A stretch of 64,000 nt of DNA from the NCBI GenBank assembly GCA_949289295.1, contig CASENM010000012.1, positions 1-64,000 of the forward strand. The letters are read 5' to 3'. This stretch comes from an uncultured Bacteroides sp. GTDB lineage: Bacteria; Bacteroidota; Bacteroidia; Bacteroidales; Bacteroidaceae. The notes under the pieces were generated by a model, which searched no databases, had not been told where the DNA came from, and was given only the letters and a program-made list of their open reading frames with translations. Made by a program: the position numbers and the translations under genes. Position 1 is the stretch's first letter. Every line of letters starts with the position of its first letter. Shown one piece after another: positions 11,101-19,411 of the stretch.

Positions 11101-12195
11101 GAGAGTTCCATCTTCCATTTCCTCTATACAAGTAACATCTCCAACATACTCAAAATCAAATTTATACATACAGTCTGCATAACAAGACAACCCGGTTTTA
11201 TAGGTTCCTATCCACATTGTATGCAATGAGTCCGAATATAATGAATACACAGTGTTATGCGAAAGCGAATGTTCTTCATCTTCATTTTTTGTAACATGGA
11301 AAAAACTTCTCTTATCCTTGTCCATTATCATGATACCATGATTGTCCAAGCCTAACCAGATTCTTCCCCTGCCGTCTTGTGCAGCGGCATGTACCATGAA
11401 AGTTTTCGCATTAAATTCGTGCAGCAATTCATTCTTGAATTTTCTTGCACTGCAATCGTAAACCCAAAGACCGGATGAACCATAAATCCAAGCCCAGCCT
11501 TCACGGTCCACAAATATTTCATTCACACCATATTCCCCTTTCCCCATTTGACACACAATCTCCTCTTCCTGCCACTTTTCTGTAAGTGTTTCAGAATCCA
11601 CACAAACCAACCTGCCATTATCATAAAGCAACAGTATTCCGTCTGAACATTCCGCTATATCTATAATCCCATTTTCGGGTAGGTTATGACTTTGGAAACC
11701 AAATAATCTATGATTACCTGTCTGGTAATCATAACAATAACATCCTTCTCCCGATACATATAGCCAAAGCCTGTTTTTTGAATCAGTAAAAACACAGCCA
11801 GGTTGTTTTTCACATCCCATGCGCTGCATAAAAGCAGACACATTATGTGTAAATGTCTCTTTATGTCCGTCGAACACAGTATATCCGCGGGCTGTCTTGA
11901 TCCAAAGACAATAGTCACCGGCTTCTACGATATCTTCAATAAAGTTATCAGGCAAAGAATGTGTATCATTTGCCATGCTTCGGTAAACTTTAAATGTGTA
12001 TCCGTCATAACGGTTCAGTCCGGACTCTGTAGCTATCCAAAGAAACCCCTTGCTGTCTTTGATTATTTTATTGACAGAATTATTCGACAATCCATTCCCC
12101 ACATTAAAATGGCGGAATGAAAGTCGTTCTGCATTCACAAAAAAAGTGGAAAGCATCCATAGGGATAAAAATAAAAACAAAATACGGCCTCTCAT
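8179..12195 (-). CDS. Hybrid two-component system regulator (sensor, kinase, receiver, AraC)
   Basis: 1338 residues in one chain: signal peptide (1-22); two-component propeller repeats forming a periplasmic double beta-propeller (about 30-650); Y_Y_Y domain (about 705-775); one membrane helix (about 780-800); HisKA with NISHELRTP (His839); HATPase with NLLSNAFKFTPDG and two G-boxes (about 945-1050); a receiver with VLVVDDN and phosphoacceptor Asp1139 in LSDLMMPQMDG; and an AraC-type helix-turn-helix (about 1235-1335). All catalytic motifs are intact. Such regulators sense an oligosaccharide from the cognate glycan in the periplasm and activate the adjacent susC/susD and glycosidase genes. It sits between the two units it should control, with terminators on both sides. 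Confidence 0.95.
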   Translation of the reverse strand: MRGRILFLFLSLWMLSTFFVNAERLSFRHFNVGNGLSNNSVNKIIKDSKGFLWIATESGLNRYDGYTFKVYRSMANDTHSLPDNFIEDIVEAGDYCLWIKTARGYTVFDGHKETFTHNVSAFMQRMGCEKQPGCVFTDSKNRLWLYVSGEGCYCYDYQTGNHRLFGFQSHNLPENGIIDIAECSDGILLLYDNGRLVCVDSETLTEKWQEEEIVCQMGKGEYGVNEIFVDREGWAWIYGSSGLWVYDCSARKFKNELLHEFNAKTFMVHAAAQDGRGRIWLGLDNHGIMIMDKDKRSFFHVTKNEDEEHSLSHNTVYSLYSDSLHTMWIGTYKTGLSCYADCMYKFDFEYVGDVTCIEEMEDGTLLLGTDNSGLVYRTASGQHAQTFSVENRMLESNTVVSLCNTKDKKIWVGTFQGGLTCINGNTSYTYRKKAGGLADDNVWSLAEDDEGNLWIATLGGGLQCFSDIKQNFVTYNTRNSNLPQDYLSHLYIWNKQTLWIGTATQGVCCMDLNTRIITVIPELSHYSVNQLFVDSRDLLWIAAREGIAVYDLRNKRLISLPECEELDGQPISGIAEDKEHHIWLTVSNKILCFSLSSKKKGKFEVSKQLYDKNDGLQNSDFNQRSIRMMHNGTIVVGGLYGINLFNPKHIVQNCFLPKVMFTSVSLWGKPVEVEKRYGNRIILRESIVTASRIDFDYNQKNISITFGTDNLILPEKTQYTYKLEGLDDYWITLPVGVNEVNISNLSPGTYRLLVKAANSDGYVNDTSASLQLVIHPPFWMSPWAYGIYVLAIAACLWWARYYLLKREREKFRIRQIEQEVQQKEELNAVKFRFFTNISHELRTPLTLIVSPLEKIIGETNEPALRTQLEMIHRNAMRLLHLVNQLLDFRKGENGKHKLSLSEGDVIGYIHGVCDSFLQLAEEKHLHFSFFAGIDELTMAFDADKLNKIVMNLLSNAFKFTPDGGRVTVIVEKLDEEGGILEIKVSDTGIGISEEDKAHIFERFYQSSNHNVEDTTGTGIGLSLVADFVSLHGGDVKVFDNIGAGSVFVVHIPVRHLKREDMAEPVSKDEALPTEAGACGKSAVKGRQGLPKVLVVDDNADFRDFMCSCLALEYDVRAATDGVEAWTVVQEWHPDLVLSDLMMPQMDGNELCRLIKQTSLTAHIPVILLTARQAEESKLEGLQTGADDYVTKPFNMEILALRIRKLIEWKRYSCEGKKLDPAPSNIVITSLDEKLIEKAIKYVEDNISKSELSVEELSRELGMSRVHLYKKMLQITGKTPIEFIRVIRLKRAAQLLRESQLHVSEVAFEVGFNNPKYFSRYFKEEFGVLPSVYQEKEGK

Positions 12196-12215
12196 AATTT
12201 TAAATCATACTCTAA

Positions 12216-12247
12216 CAAAGTAAATGAAATCTTTTAAATATTCCAAA
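12216..12247 (-). promoter_or_regulatory. Possible promoter of the regulator gene
   Basis: On the minus strand TTTGG (12247-12243) is followed about 21 bases later by TACTTTG (12222-12216). The -7 box is one base shorter than TAnnTTTG, so this is a weak match in the expected place, 20 bases before the start. Confidence 0.3.
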
Positions 12248-12260
12248 GCGAAAATAAAAT

Positions 12261-12307
12261 AACTCTTAAAGTGGGCAGAATATACATTCATATCCACTTT
12301 AAGAGTT
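12261..12307 (-). terminator. Terminator after susD
   Basis: A perfect 14-bp stem (12261-12274 with 12294-12307) with a 19-base loop, followed on the minus strand by ATTTTATTTTCGC. It lies 32 bases past the susD stop and separates the susC-susD unit from the regulator gene. Confidence 0.75.
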
Positions 12308-12338
12308 AAAATTCAGTCATCCTAAAAACAGAATCTTT

Positions 12339-14033
12339 TTACCATCCCATATATTCACAATCTTGCGTAGTCCATCCTGCGTTTTGTTCAAGTACACCAT
12401 TAGACAAGTCTATCTGCACTTTTGGTATCTGCCAGAATCCACCAGTCTGTTCATAGCGTTTACGATATCCCACTCCGAAATCTTTCATTGCGGCAGGCTT
12501 TTCTAATGCAATTATAGGAGCGCCAACCTGCTTTTCCAATGCATCGGCTGCATCATGCCAGCGCATCAGGTCAAACCAGCGTAATCCTTCAAAAGCCAAC
12601 TCATACCGGCGCTCTTTTTTCAGGGCAGCAAGGCTATAAGGTATTTCCGGCAGTCCCGCACGATTCCTCACCCGTGTCATTCCATTATTGGTTTCTGTCA
12701 GTTCGGAATGCATCAACAACACATCAGCGAAACGGATAATGACCAAATCCTGTGTGTTCCCCAATTGAAAATCATTCTTTGTCCCGAATAATAAGCTGGA
12801 ATAAAGCACTGCATTTCCGTTTAAATCGTGTGCGTTGATTGGAACATATTTCTTCTGCCAATAGCCGGTTGCCTCCATCCAGTTTCTAAATGACTCAGGA
12901 TTGAAATCAGGCAATTCCTTGCTAATGTCAAGAATCGATGCCTCACGGCGAAGGTCATTGGGTTCTTCAGCTTCCCATTCAGTCCACAGCTGCGGGTTGA
13001 CAGGTCCTACTCCCCATCCTTGTCCGAAAGGATAACTGCTTTCTCCTCCATTAGGCGAAGTCAGCCCCCTGTACAAACAGAAATTATTGGCATATCCGGT
13101 TGTTACGTTCCAATCGGCCAGGTTAGAAAACTTTATTGCAAACACGGTCTCCTTATTTCCGTCTCCGGCCCATGAAAGACTGTTCTCACGGGCATAAGAA
13201 TAGTCTTTAGCCGTTTCCACATTACTGTAAGGCCATAAATTACGGAAGTCACTTTCCAAATCGTGTCCGCTGTGCTCAATACAATCCTCCAGATCTGCAA
13301 TCACCTCTTCCTTTGTCACTTTTCCTCCATCCGTCAAAGGCAAAGTATCTTTCTCGTAATAACCGGTATAAAACAGGAACACTCTTGCCTGCAGAGCTTC
13401 TGCTGCCCATTTGGTTGCATGACCAGAAGCTACGGCATCATATCGTTCTGATGGAAAAAGAGAAATTGCCATCCTCAAATCCGAGGCAATTTGTGCATAA
13501 GTCTCATAAGCTGGACTTTTAGGTAAGTTTTGTGCTACAGTAGAAAGCACTAAGGGGACTTCTCCAAACATTTGCGAAAGCGTAAAGTAAAAGTATGCTC
13601 TCAAAAAATAGACCTCTGCCTTGGCTCTATCAGCTGCTTCTTCGGTTTCCCAACCCTTCACTCTATCCAAATTCTCCAATGCCAGGTTGGCCCGATATAT
13701 TCCCATATAACAGGTTGCCCATAAATTGTCCTGTTGGGTATCTTTTACACGCATCAGATGATCGTAAGCCTGATTGTCACTTCTTCCAGTGGAACCTCCG
13801 CCAAAGCAATCATCGGATGCCAGTTCCGGTGCAATATAAAAGCCGCTGGACGGGTCTTCGCTGAATTTATTCAAGCAAGAATAAATCCCTGTTACCATCT
13901 GATCAGCATCTTCCACTGTCGCCGGAAAATTCGATACGTTTTTCTTCGTATAACTTTCTGTATCTAAAAAGTCATTACAACCTACGCATAACCATGCGCT
14001 TAGGACTATATAAGCCAATTTATTTGTTTTCAT
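12339..14033 (-). CDS. SusD-family glycan-binding outer-membrane lipoprotein
   Basis: A 564-residue SusD/RagB protein. The lipobox LCVGC gives lipid-Cys19, and the next residues NDFLDTE are acidic, fitting the lipoprotein export signal for the outer face in Bacteroidota. The N-terminal TPR-rich part (about 40-250) contains the usual AEAYFLRAYFY-like helix (here AEVYFLRAYFYFTL), and the C-terminal RagB/SusD domain has the ERRYELAFEGLRWFDLMRW signature near 460-480. It is the lid of the SusCD importer and starts 6 bases after the susC stop. The bound glycan cannot be read from sequence; xyloglucan oligosaccharides are inferred from the glycosidases. Confidence 0.95.
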   Translation of the reverse strand: MKTNKLAYIVLSAWLCVGCNDFLDTESYTKKNVSNFPATVEDADQMVTGIYSCLNKFSEDPSSGFYIAPELASDDCFGGGSTGRSDNQAYDHLMRVKDTQQDNLWATCYMGIYRANLALENLDRVKGWETEEAADRAKAEVYFLRAYFYFTLSQMFGEVPLVLSTVAQNLPKSPAYETYAQIASDLRMAISLFPSERYDAVASGHATKWAAEALQARVFLFYTGYYEKDTLPLTDGGKVTKEEVIADLEDCIEHSGHDLESDFRNLWPYSNVETAKDYSYARENSLSWAGDGNKETVFAIKFSNLADWNVTTGYANNFCLYRGLTSPNGGESSYPFGQGWGVGPVNPQLWTEWEAEEPNDLRREASILDISKELPDFNPESFRNWMEATGYWQKKYVPINAHDLNGNAVLYSSLLFGTKNDFQLGNTQDLVIIRFADVLLMHSELTETNNGMTRVRNRAGLPEIPYSLAALKKERRYELAFEGLRWFDLMRWHDAADALEKQVGAPIIALEKPAAMKDFGVGYRKRYEQTGGFWQIPKVQIDLSNGVLEQNAGWTTQDCEYMGW

Positions 14034-14039
14034 TGTATA

Positions 14040-17000
14040 TCAGAATTTTAAGTTAATACCAAAAAGGAAAGTTCTTGGGGTGGGATAGAATCCCATATCA
14101 ATGCCGGATACCCATGAGTTTCCATCGCCATAACCGATTTCAGGATCCATACCAGAATAACCTGTTATGGTAAACAGATTCTGCGCAGTGACATAAACTC
14201 TCGCCTGCTGCAAAGGCAATTGTTTAAATAATTTCTTAAAATCATACCCCAATGTGATATTGCTGACTTTCACATAATCAGCATCCTCTATAAACAAATC
14301 GGAGGAATAACTCCAGTTTGTATTTCCACTTGCCATACTGGGAATACGATTTGAGGTTCCTTCCCCATGCCAGCGTCCTGACATTTCTGCAGAATGCTTC
14401 ATTAATTCCACACCTTTCATAATCTGGTGACCGAATGCCCCACTTGCCGTTAATGTGAAGTCAAATCCCTTATATCCGAAATTCAGATTAAATCCGGCAG
14501 TCACATCAGGATGAGGATTTCCAATCATCGTCTGGTCGGCTTCCGTAATAGCGCCGTCATTGTTGGTATCCACATAAATCAGATCACCGGGTTCGGCACC
14601 TTCCAATTTAGCCTGGGTATTGGCAATCTGTTCTTTATTTTGGAAAACTCCAGCTGTCTTATAACCATAAAAATAACCGATAGGATAACCTTCCTGGGCA
14701 CGGTAAATTTCACCCATACCTTGTGCCAGCACATTGACTGCTCCATGGATGATTCCTTCTTCATTGGCAATACGAGTTACCTCGTTTTTGTTCCATGCTA
14801 CATTCAATCCGATTCCATATGTGAAATCACTGCCAATCTGGTCATTCCAGTTCAATGCGACCTCAATGCCCTTGTTAGTCACATCACCTCCGTTGATATA
14901 AGGTGCCCCTGTTCCGTACGATGCAAGTACCGGAGCCTGTACGAGCCAATCCTTGGTGGTTTTCTTATACCAGTCAAATGCAATTCCCAAACGGGAAGCA
15001 AAGAAACGTGCATCAAATCCCAAATCTATCTGCTCCGATGTTTCCCATGTGATATCGGGATTGGCAAGAATATCCGAATAAGCTCCAATATAACGATTTT
15101 GTTTAGTATTGCCAAAGAAATATGAGTTCTTATTATCAAAAGCAATAGATGCTAGATACTGAAAATTATTTATGCTCTGATTACCATTCTGTCCCCAACT
15201 TCCTCTTAGTTTGAAGAAATCCAATCCTTTACCTACTAACGACTGCATAAATTTTTCATTAGTCAATACCCATCCGGCTGAAATAGAAGGGAAAAATCCC
15301 CATCGGTTACCACGAGCAAAATTAGAGGAGCCATCTGCACGCATCACAAGTGTTGCCATATAGGTCTCTTTATAATTATAATTGACACGTCCGAAGAAAG
15401 AAGCTAAAGCGCCTCTGCCCCAAGGCTCACCGCTCATCGTAGAAAGTTCGGCTGTAACAGCTCCTGTATTATTAATATAAGCATGATCAAACGAGCCGGG
15501 AAAGATGGAATTGGCGTTTGTTGCTGACAGGTTTTCTCCGAATCCCCATTTCTCGAACGACTGGCCAATCAATGCATCGAAAGAATGGTTTTCCTTTACA
15601 TTCCAGGCATAACTGATTACATTTTCCCAAGTCCAGTTCGTCCCCATATTCATATTCTGATTCACATAGTCATTCGCAGAAGAAGTGTTCGAAGAAAGGT
15701 TATAACTGTTCGTATAACTTCTGTAACTGCTGGCGCTCATCTTATAGCCGAATGTGCTTTTCCATTTCAGATTCTGCATGGGCTGTACTTCCAGATAAGC
15801 ATTCATTTGCAAGTTGTGACTTTTGGTGAGGTTCTGCGCACGGCGGTACACCATATTGGCTACCGGGTTCACAGCCGTGGGATCCAGTACCCATCCGTCT
15901 GCCTCCTTGTCTTTTTGGTCATAATAATTTCCCTCAGCATCATATATTGGCAGCAACGGATTTCCAACAATCATATCATGGATATCATTCCAATACATAT
16001 TTCCGTTTCCTATTCCATTGTTGGTTCTGTACATATAATTAAGGTTCTCACCAATTTTAATCACATCATATTTCTGATCTTTTGATTTCAGTAAGACATG
16101 TTCAGAATTGACACGGACAGTGTAACGTTCGAAAGCAGAGTTCATCGGTTTACCGAAGATTCCCTCCTGGCTGGTATAAGAAAAACCCAGTGAAGTACGC
16201 GACATCTCATTACCGCCTGAAAGGTTAAACGAATGGTTTTGCACGGGGGCATTTTTTACTTTAATTGCTTCCAGCCAGTTTGTACCATTCCAAGTTCCAT
16301 CCATAATGGAATTATATAATGATTCCGGCAATTCTTTTGAAAAGTCATAAGGCTGGTTTCCGTCATACTCACGTCCTTCATTAATCAGTTCCATATACTG
16401 GCGGGCATTCTGTGTCTCAAACATATCAGCCACGTTTTGTATTCCATAATATCCGTCATAGGACACCTGCATCTTTCCGGCTTTCCCTTGTTTGGTGGTC
16501 ACCAGTATTACTCCGTTGGCAGCACGGGCTCCATAAATGGCAGCTGAAGCCGCATCTTTCAGCACATCAATCGATTCTATGTCCGCAGGATTTAGTGCAT
16601 TGATGTCACCTCCTGCAATACCATCGATTACATAAAGTGGAGATGAATCTCCAACGGTTCCCAGTCCACGAACGGCTACTTTAAATCCCGCTCCGGGTTC
16701 ACCTGTGTTTTGCGTAATGTTTACTCCAGGTGACTGGCTCTGTAAGGCTCCTAAAGCCGAAGTGGAGTTCATTTTCTGCAAGTCATCTGAGTCCACTTGC
16801 ACTGTAGCTCCTGTCACCAGTTTCTTTTTCTGTACTCCGTAACCAATTACTACAACTTCTTCCAGTGTCTCGGTATCTTCTTTCAGGACTACATCCAAAG
16901 TACGTTGCTCGTTTATTTGTATCTCCTGAGTTATAAATCCGATATATGAGAATACTAGTGTTTGCCCTTTTTCTACATCTAATACATATCTTCCGTCAAG

Positions 17001-17210
17001 ATCTGTTATAGTACCGTTTGTTGTTCCTTTTATCAATATACTTACACCAATTAACGGTAGCTTGTCTGTAGCAGAGCTGACAGAGCCTGAAATCTGTACT
17101 AGCTGAAGAGGGGAGGCCTTCACCACTGTCGCAGATAGTAGTAAAAATAGTATCCATGTCATTTGTAGGAATCGAAAGATTCCGACCTTTTTAAAAGAAT
17201 GTGCTCTCAT
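14040..17210 (-). CDS. SusC-family TonB-dependent oligosaccharide importer
   Basis: 1056 residues. A signal sequence ending near residue 33 is followed by a carboxypeptidase-D-regulatory-like domain (about 38-112), a TonB box in EEVVVIGYGVQKK (about 117-129), a plug domain with VYVIDGIAGGDINALNPADI-type wording (about 130-250), and a 22-strand-type beta-barrel ending in a C-terminal Phe (FGINLKF). The length is usual for the family. There is no STN domain, so anti-sigma signalling is not expected; control is presumably by the neighbouring hybrid regulator. It is the first gene of the susC-susD unit, with a TACATTTG promoter element at 17273-17280. Confidence 0.96.
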   Translation of the reverse strand: MRAHSFKKVGIFRFLQMTWILFLLLSATVVKASPLQLVQISGSVSSATDKLPLIGVSILIKGTTNGTITDLDGRYVLDVEKGQTLVFSYIGFITQEIQINEQRTLDVVLKEDTETLEEVVVIGYGVQKKKLVTGATVQVDSDDLQKMNSTSALGALQSQSPGVNITQNTGEPGAGFKVAVRGLGTVGDSSPLYVIDGIAGGDINALNPADIESIDVLKDAASAAIYGARAANGVILVTTKQGKAGKMQVSYDGYYGIQNVADMFETQNARQYMELINEGREYDGNQPYDFSKELPESLYNSIMDGTWNGTNWLEAIKVKNAPVQNHSFNLSGGNEMSRTSLGFSYTSQEGIFGKPMNSAFERYTVRVNSEHVLLKSKDQKYDVIKIGENLNYMYRTNNGIGNGNMYWNDIHDMIVGNPLLPIYDAEGNYYDQKDKEADGWVLDPTAVNPVANMVYRRAQNLTKSHNLQMNAYLEVQPMQNLKWKSTFGYKMSASSYRSYTNSYNLSSNTSSANDYVNQNMNMGTNWTWENVISYAWNVKENHSFDALIGQSFEKWGFGENLSATNANSIFPGSFDHAYINNTGAVTAELSTMSGEPWGRGALASFFGRVNYNYKETYMATLVMRADGSSNFARGNRWGFFPSISAGWVLTNEKFMQSLVGKGLDFFKLRGSWGQNGNQSINNFQYLASIAFDNKNSYFFGNTKQNRYIGAYSDILANPDITWETSEQIDLGFDARFFASRLGIAFDWYKKTTKDWLVQAPVLASYGTGAPYINGGDVTNKGIEVALNWNDQIGSDFTYGIGLNVAWNKNEVTRIANEEGIIHGAVNVLAQGMGEIYRAQEGYPIGYFYGYKTAGVFQNKEQIANTQAKLEGAEPGDLIYVDTNNDGAITEADQTMIGNPHPDVTAGFNLNFGYKGFDFTLTASGAFGHQIMKGVELMKHSAEMSGRWHGEGTSNRIPSMASGNTNWSYSSDLFIEDADYVKVSNITLGYDFKKLFKQLPLQQARVYVTAQNLFTITGYSGMDPEIGYGDGNSWVSGIDMGFYPTPRTFLFGINLKF

Positions 17211-17272
17211 GGCATTTTTAAATGGTTAAATTTGTTTTACTAATATAAGTCCAAACTCTTTTTTGAACATTG

Positions 17273-17280
17273 CAAATGTA
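17273..17280 (-). promoter_or_regulatory. -7 promoter element for susC-susD
   Basis: The minus strand reads TACATTTG, matching TAnnTTTG, 62 bases before the susC start. No clear -33 TTTG is visible at the usual distance, as might be expected for a promoter that needs its activator. Confidence 0.5.
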
Positions 17281-17474
17281 GCGATTGCATTATAAATAAA
17301 TGTGTTGGATATATTTTAGATAAAGGCAGGATCCGTTAATGGAAGGGGTACGTTTGTTGCATAAATGGGTATTGTTTGTTAATCATAAATTAAATATTAT
17401 AGATTAGATTATTTTGTAGTCAGTTATCTCCTCTATCAAAGATAAATCCCAATCTTGATTTGCCAGCCGTATTT

Positions 17475-17535
17475 ATTCTTTTTCAGGAGAATTTTCTTTA
17501 TGGCTTACGTCATGAAAATTCACCTGAAAAAGAAT
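17475..17535. repeat. 22-base inverted repeat with one mismatch
   Basis: The left arm 17475-17496 pairs with 17514-17535 except for one A/A position; the loop is 17 bases. The arms begin ATTCTTTTTCAGG. Neither side carries a clear T-run, and the nearest genes both point away from it, so it is not an obvious terminator. Confidence 0.7.
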
Positions 17536-17578
17536 GCGGCGACAAACGGATTAGAATTAAATATGTTGCAGTCTGAAA

Positions 17579-17659
17579 AAACGCCTAGACGTTTCAATCA
17601 AAACGTCTTGATGTTTTAAAAAAACACTTAGGCCTTTTACCTGAAACGCCTAGGCGTTT
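17579..17659. repeat. Palindrome array A: four 16-base units, 22-base period
   Basis: The units are at 17579-17594, 17601-17616, 17622-17637 and 17644-17659, separated by 6, 5 and 6 bases. The last, AAACGCCTAGGCGTTT, is a perfect palindrome. The others share AAAC at the left and TTT at the right with partial complementarity, and the third is the most degenerate. Related arrays lie at 42847-42906 and 59459-59518. Confidence 0.75.
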
Positions 17660-17774
17660 TTCCGCACCTTCCCAGCTCCGATGAGGCAAGCCCTGCCCAT
17701 CCGACAATTCCACCCGAAATCTTCCGCCAACCAATAAAAACGGAAGAAAACGCTTTCTAAAAAACTTTAGAATA

Positions 17775-17823
17775 GGGGGGGGAAAGGGGGTTATTATTTA
17801 TTAATTATATAATAAGGTGGGGG
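17775..17823 (+). other. G-rich tract
   Basis: Runs of eight and five G separated by AAA, then an AT stretch, then GG-T-GGGGG. It could in principle form a G-quadruplex or be a slippage-prone tract; nothing else supports a function. Confidence 0.3.
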
Positions 17824-17964
17824 TGATTCACTTTTGATCCACTTTTGCTTATAAAAAACTGACTTGCAATATATTAAGTGATTCGTTTACGAACCATTAA
17901 CTATTTAAAACTCTTTTTATGCTTTCAAGCGGCTGTCTGGCAACATTCTCCGTGACGGTTTCGC

Positions 17965-17972
17965 TATCTTTG
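17965..17972 (+). promoter_or_regulatory. -7 promoter element for radA
   Basis: TATCTTTG followed by C, a very common form of the Bacteroidetes -7 box, 19 bases before the radA ATG. Confidence 0.6.
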
Positions 17973-17991
17973 CGAATCAAAAAAACGACTG

Positions 17992-19368
17992 ATGGCGACA
18001 AAGGAGAAAACTGTATATGTGTGTACCAACTGCGGACATGAATCGCCCAAATGGGCAGGGAAATGTCCGGCTTGCGGACAATGGAACACGTTTGTGGAGG
18101 AAGTGGTGCGCAAGGAGCCTATGGTGGCGAAGCATGTGGCACATGGCATCGAAGGAGTACGCTCGAAACCGCAATGCCTGAAGGAGATCGTGTCGAGCGA
18201 CGAGCAGCGCATCGACATGCACGACGAGGAACTGAACCGGGTGCTCGGCGGGGGACTGGTGGAAGGCTCGCTCACGCTGATCGGCGGAGAACCGGGTATC
18301 GGGAAATCGACCCTCGTGCTGCAGACCGTACTCCGTCTCACCGACAAGAAGGTGCTCTACATATCGGGCGAGGAAAGCAGCCGCCAGCTGAAGTTGCGTG
18401 CCGACCGTATCCCCCACTCCGACAATGCCGACTTGCTCATCGCCTGCGAAACATCACTGGAGCAGATTTTCACGCACATCAAGAATGTGGCGCCCGACCT
18501 GGTGGTCATCGACTCGATACAGACCATCTCCACCGAAAACATCGATTCGTCGCCGGGCAGCATCGTGCAGGTGCGCGAGTGTTCGGCCGCCATCCTGAAA
18601 TTCGCGAAAGAGACGGGCACACCGGTCATCCTGATCGGACACATCAACAAAGAAGGAAGTCTGGCCGGCCCGAAAGTGCTGGAGCACATCGTGGACACGG
18701 TGCTTCAGTTTGAGGGCGACCAGCACTACATGTACCGCATCCTGCGGAGCATCAAGAACCGCTTCGGAAGCACGGCCGAACTGGGCATCTACGAGATGCG
18801 GCAGGACGGACTGCGACAGGTAAGCAATCCTTCGGAACTACTGCTCTCACAAGACCATGAGGGCATGAGCGGAGTAGCCATCGCCGGGGCCGTGGAGGGC
18901 ATCCGCCCGTTCCTGATCGAAGTGCAGGCACTGGTGAGCACGGCAGCCTACGGCATGCCCCAACGCTCCGCCACGGGGTTCGACCTGCGGCGCATGAACA
19001 TGCTGCTGGCGGTGCTTGAAAAACGGGTGGGTTTCAAGCTGGCACAGAAGGACGTGTTCCTGAACATCGCCGGCGGCCTGAAGGTGAACGACCCGGCCAT
19101 CGACCTGGCGGTAATCTGCGCCATCCTGTCGAGCAACATGGACACGGAAATAGAGACGGGCGTATGCATGGCGGGCGAAGTGGGACTGAGCGGTGAGATA
19201 CGCCCCGTGAACCGCATCGAGCAACGTATCAGCGAGGCGGAAAAACTGGGATTCAAGCGGATGCTCGTGCCCCGGCAGAACATGCAGGGACTGGACAAGA
19301 ATAAAATAAAGATCCAACTGGTGCCGGTGAGAAAAGTGGAAGAAGCGTTCCGGGAACTCTTCGGATAA
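17992..19368 (+). CDS. radA: DNA repair protein RadA
   Basis: 458 residues, the usual length for this branch-migration helicase of homologous recombination. It has the N-terminal C4 zinc finger (Cys11, 14, 25 and 28), a RecA-like ATPase with Walker A GGEPGIGKST (98-107), the RadA-specific KNRFGS motif near residue 250, and a C-terminal Lon-protease-like domain. Base composition is clearly richer in GC than the glycan locus upstream. The stop codon is 8 bases from the left inverted repeat of the following GxxExxY cassette, so any former 3' neighbour has been displaced by that insertion. Confidence 0.97.
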   Translation: MATKEKTVYVCTNCGHESPKWAGKCPACGQWNTFVEEVVRKEPMVAKHVAHGIEGVRSKPQCLKEIVSSDEQRIDMHDEELNRVLGGGLVEGSLTLIGGEPGIGKSTLVLQTVLRLTDKKVLYISGEESSRQLKLRADRIPHSDNADLLIACETSLEQIFTHIKNVAPDLVVIDSIQTISTENIDSSPGSIVQVRECSAAILKFAKETGTPVILIGHINKEGSLAGPKVLEHIVDTVLQFEGDQHYMYRILRSIKNRFGSTAELGIYEMRQDGLRQVSNPSELLLSQDHEGMSGVAIAGAVEGIRPFLIEVQALVSTAAYGMPQRSATGFDLRRMNMLLAVLEKRVGFKLAQKDVFLNIAGGLKVNDPAIDLAVICAILSSNMDTEIETGVCMAGEVGLSGEIRPVNRIEQRISEAEKLGFKRMLVPRQNMQGLDKNKIKIQLVPVRKVEEAFRELFG

Positions 19369-19376
19369 ATTTTTAT

Positions 19377-19400
19377 ATTCACCACAGATTTCACAGATTA
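19377..19400 (+). repeat. Left terminal inverted repeat of the GxxExxY cassette
   Basis: Pairs with 19814-19837, two mismatches in 24. It begins 8 bases after the radA stop. Confidence 0.75.
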
Positions 19401-19411
19401 TTCAATTAAAT

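Larger units (their letters stand above)
17211..17991. other. 781-base AT-rich intergenic region between divergent susC and radA
   Basis: No convincing gene. It contains the susC and radA promoters at its two ends, a 22-base imperfect inverted repeat (17475-17535), an array of four 16-base palindromes (17579-17659) and a G-rich tract (about 17775-17823). It marks the border between the AT-rich glycan locus and the visibly more GC-rich housekeeping genes. Confidence 0.7.

Noticed and set aside
17579-17659. Short repeat array considered as a CRISPR
   Set aside because: The units are palindromic 16-mers that differ from one another and the spacers are only 5-6 bases, far from the 20-40 base repeats and spacers of CRISPR; no cas genes are present.
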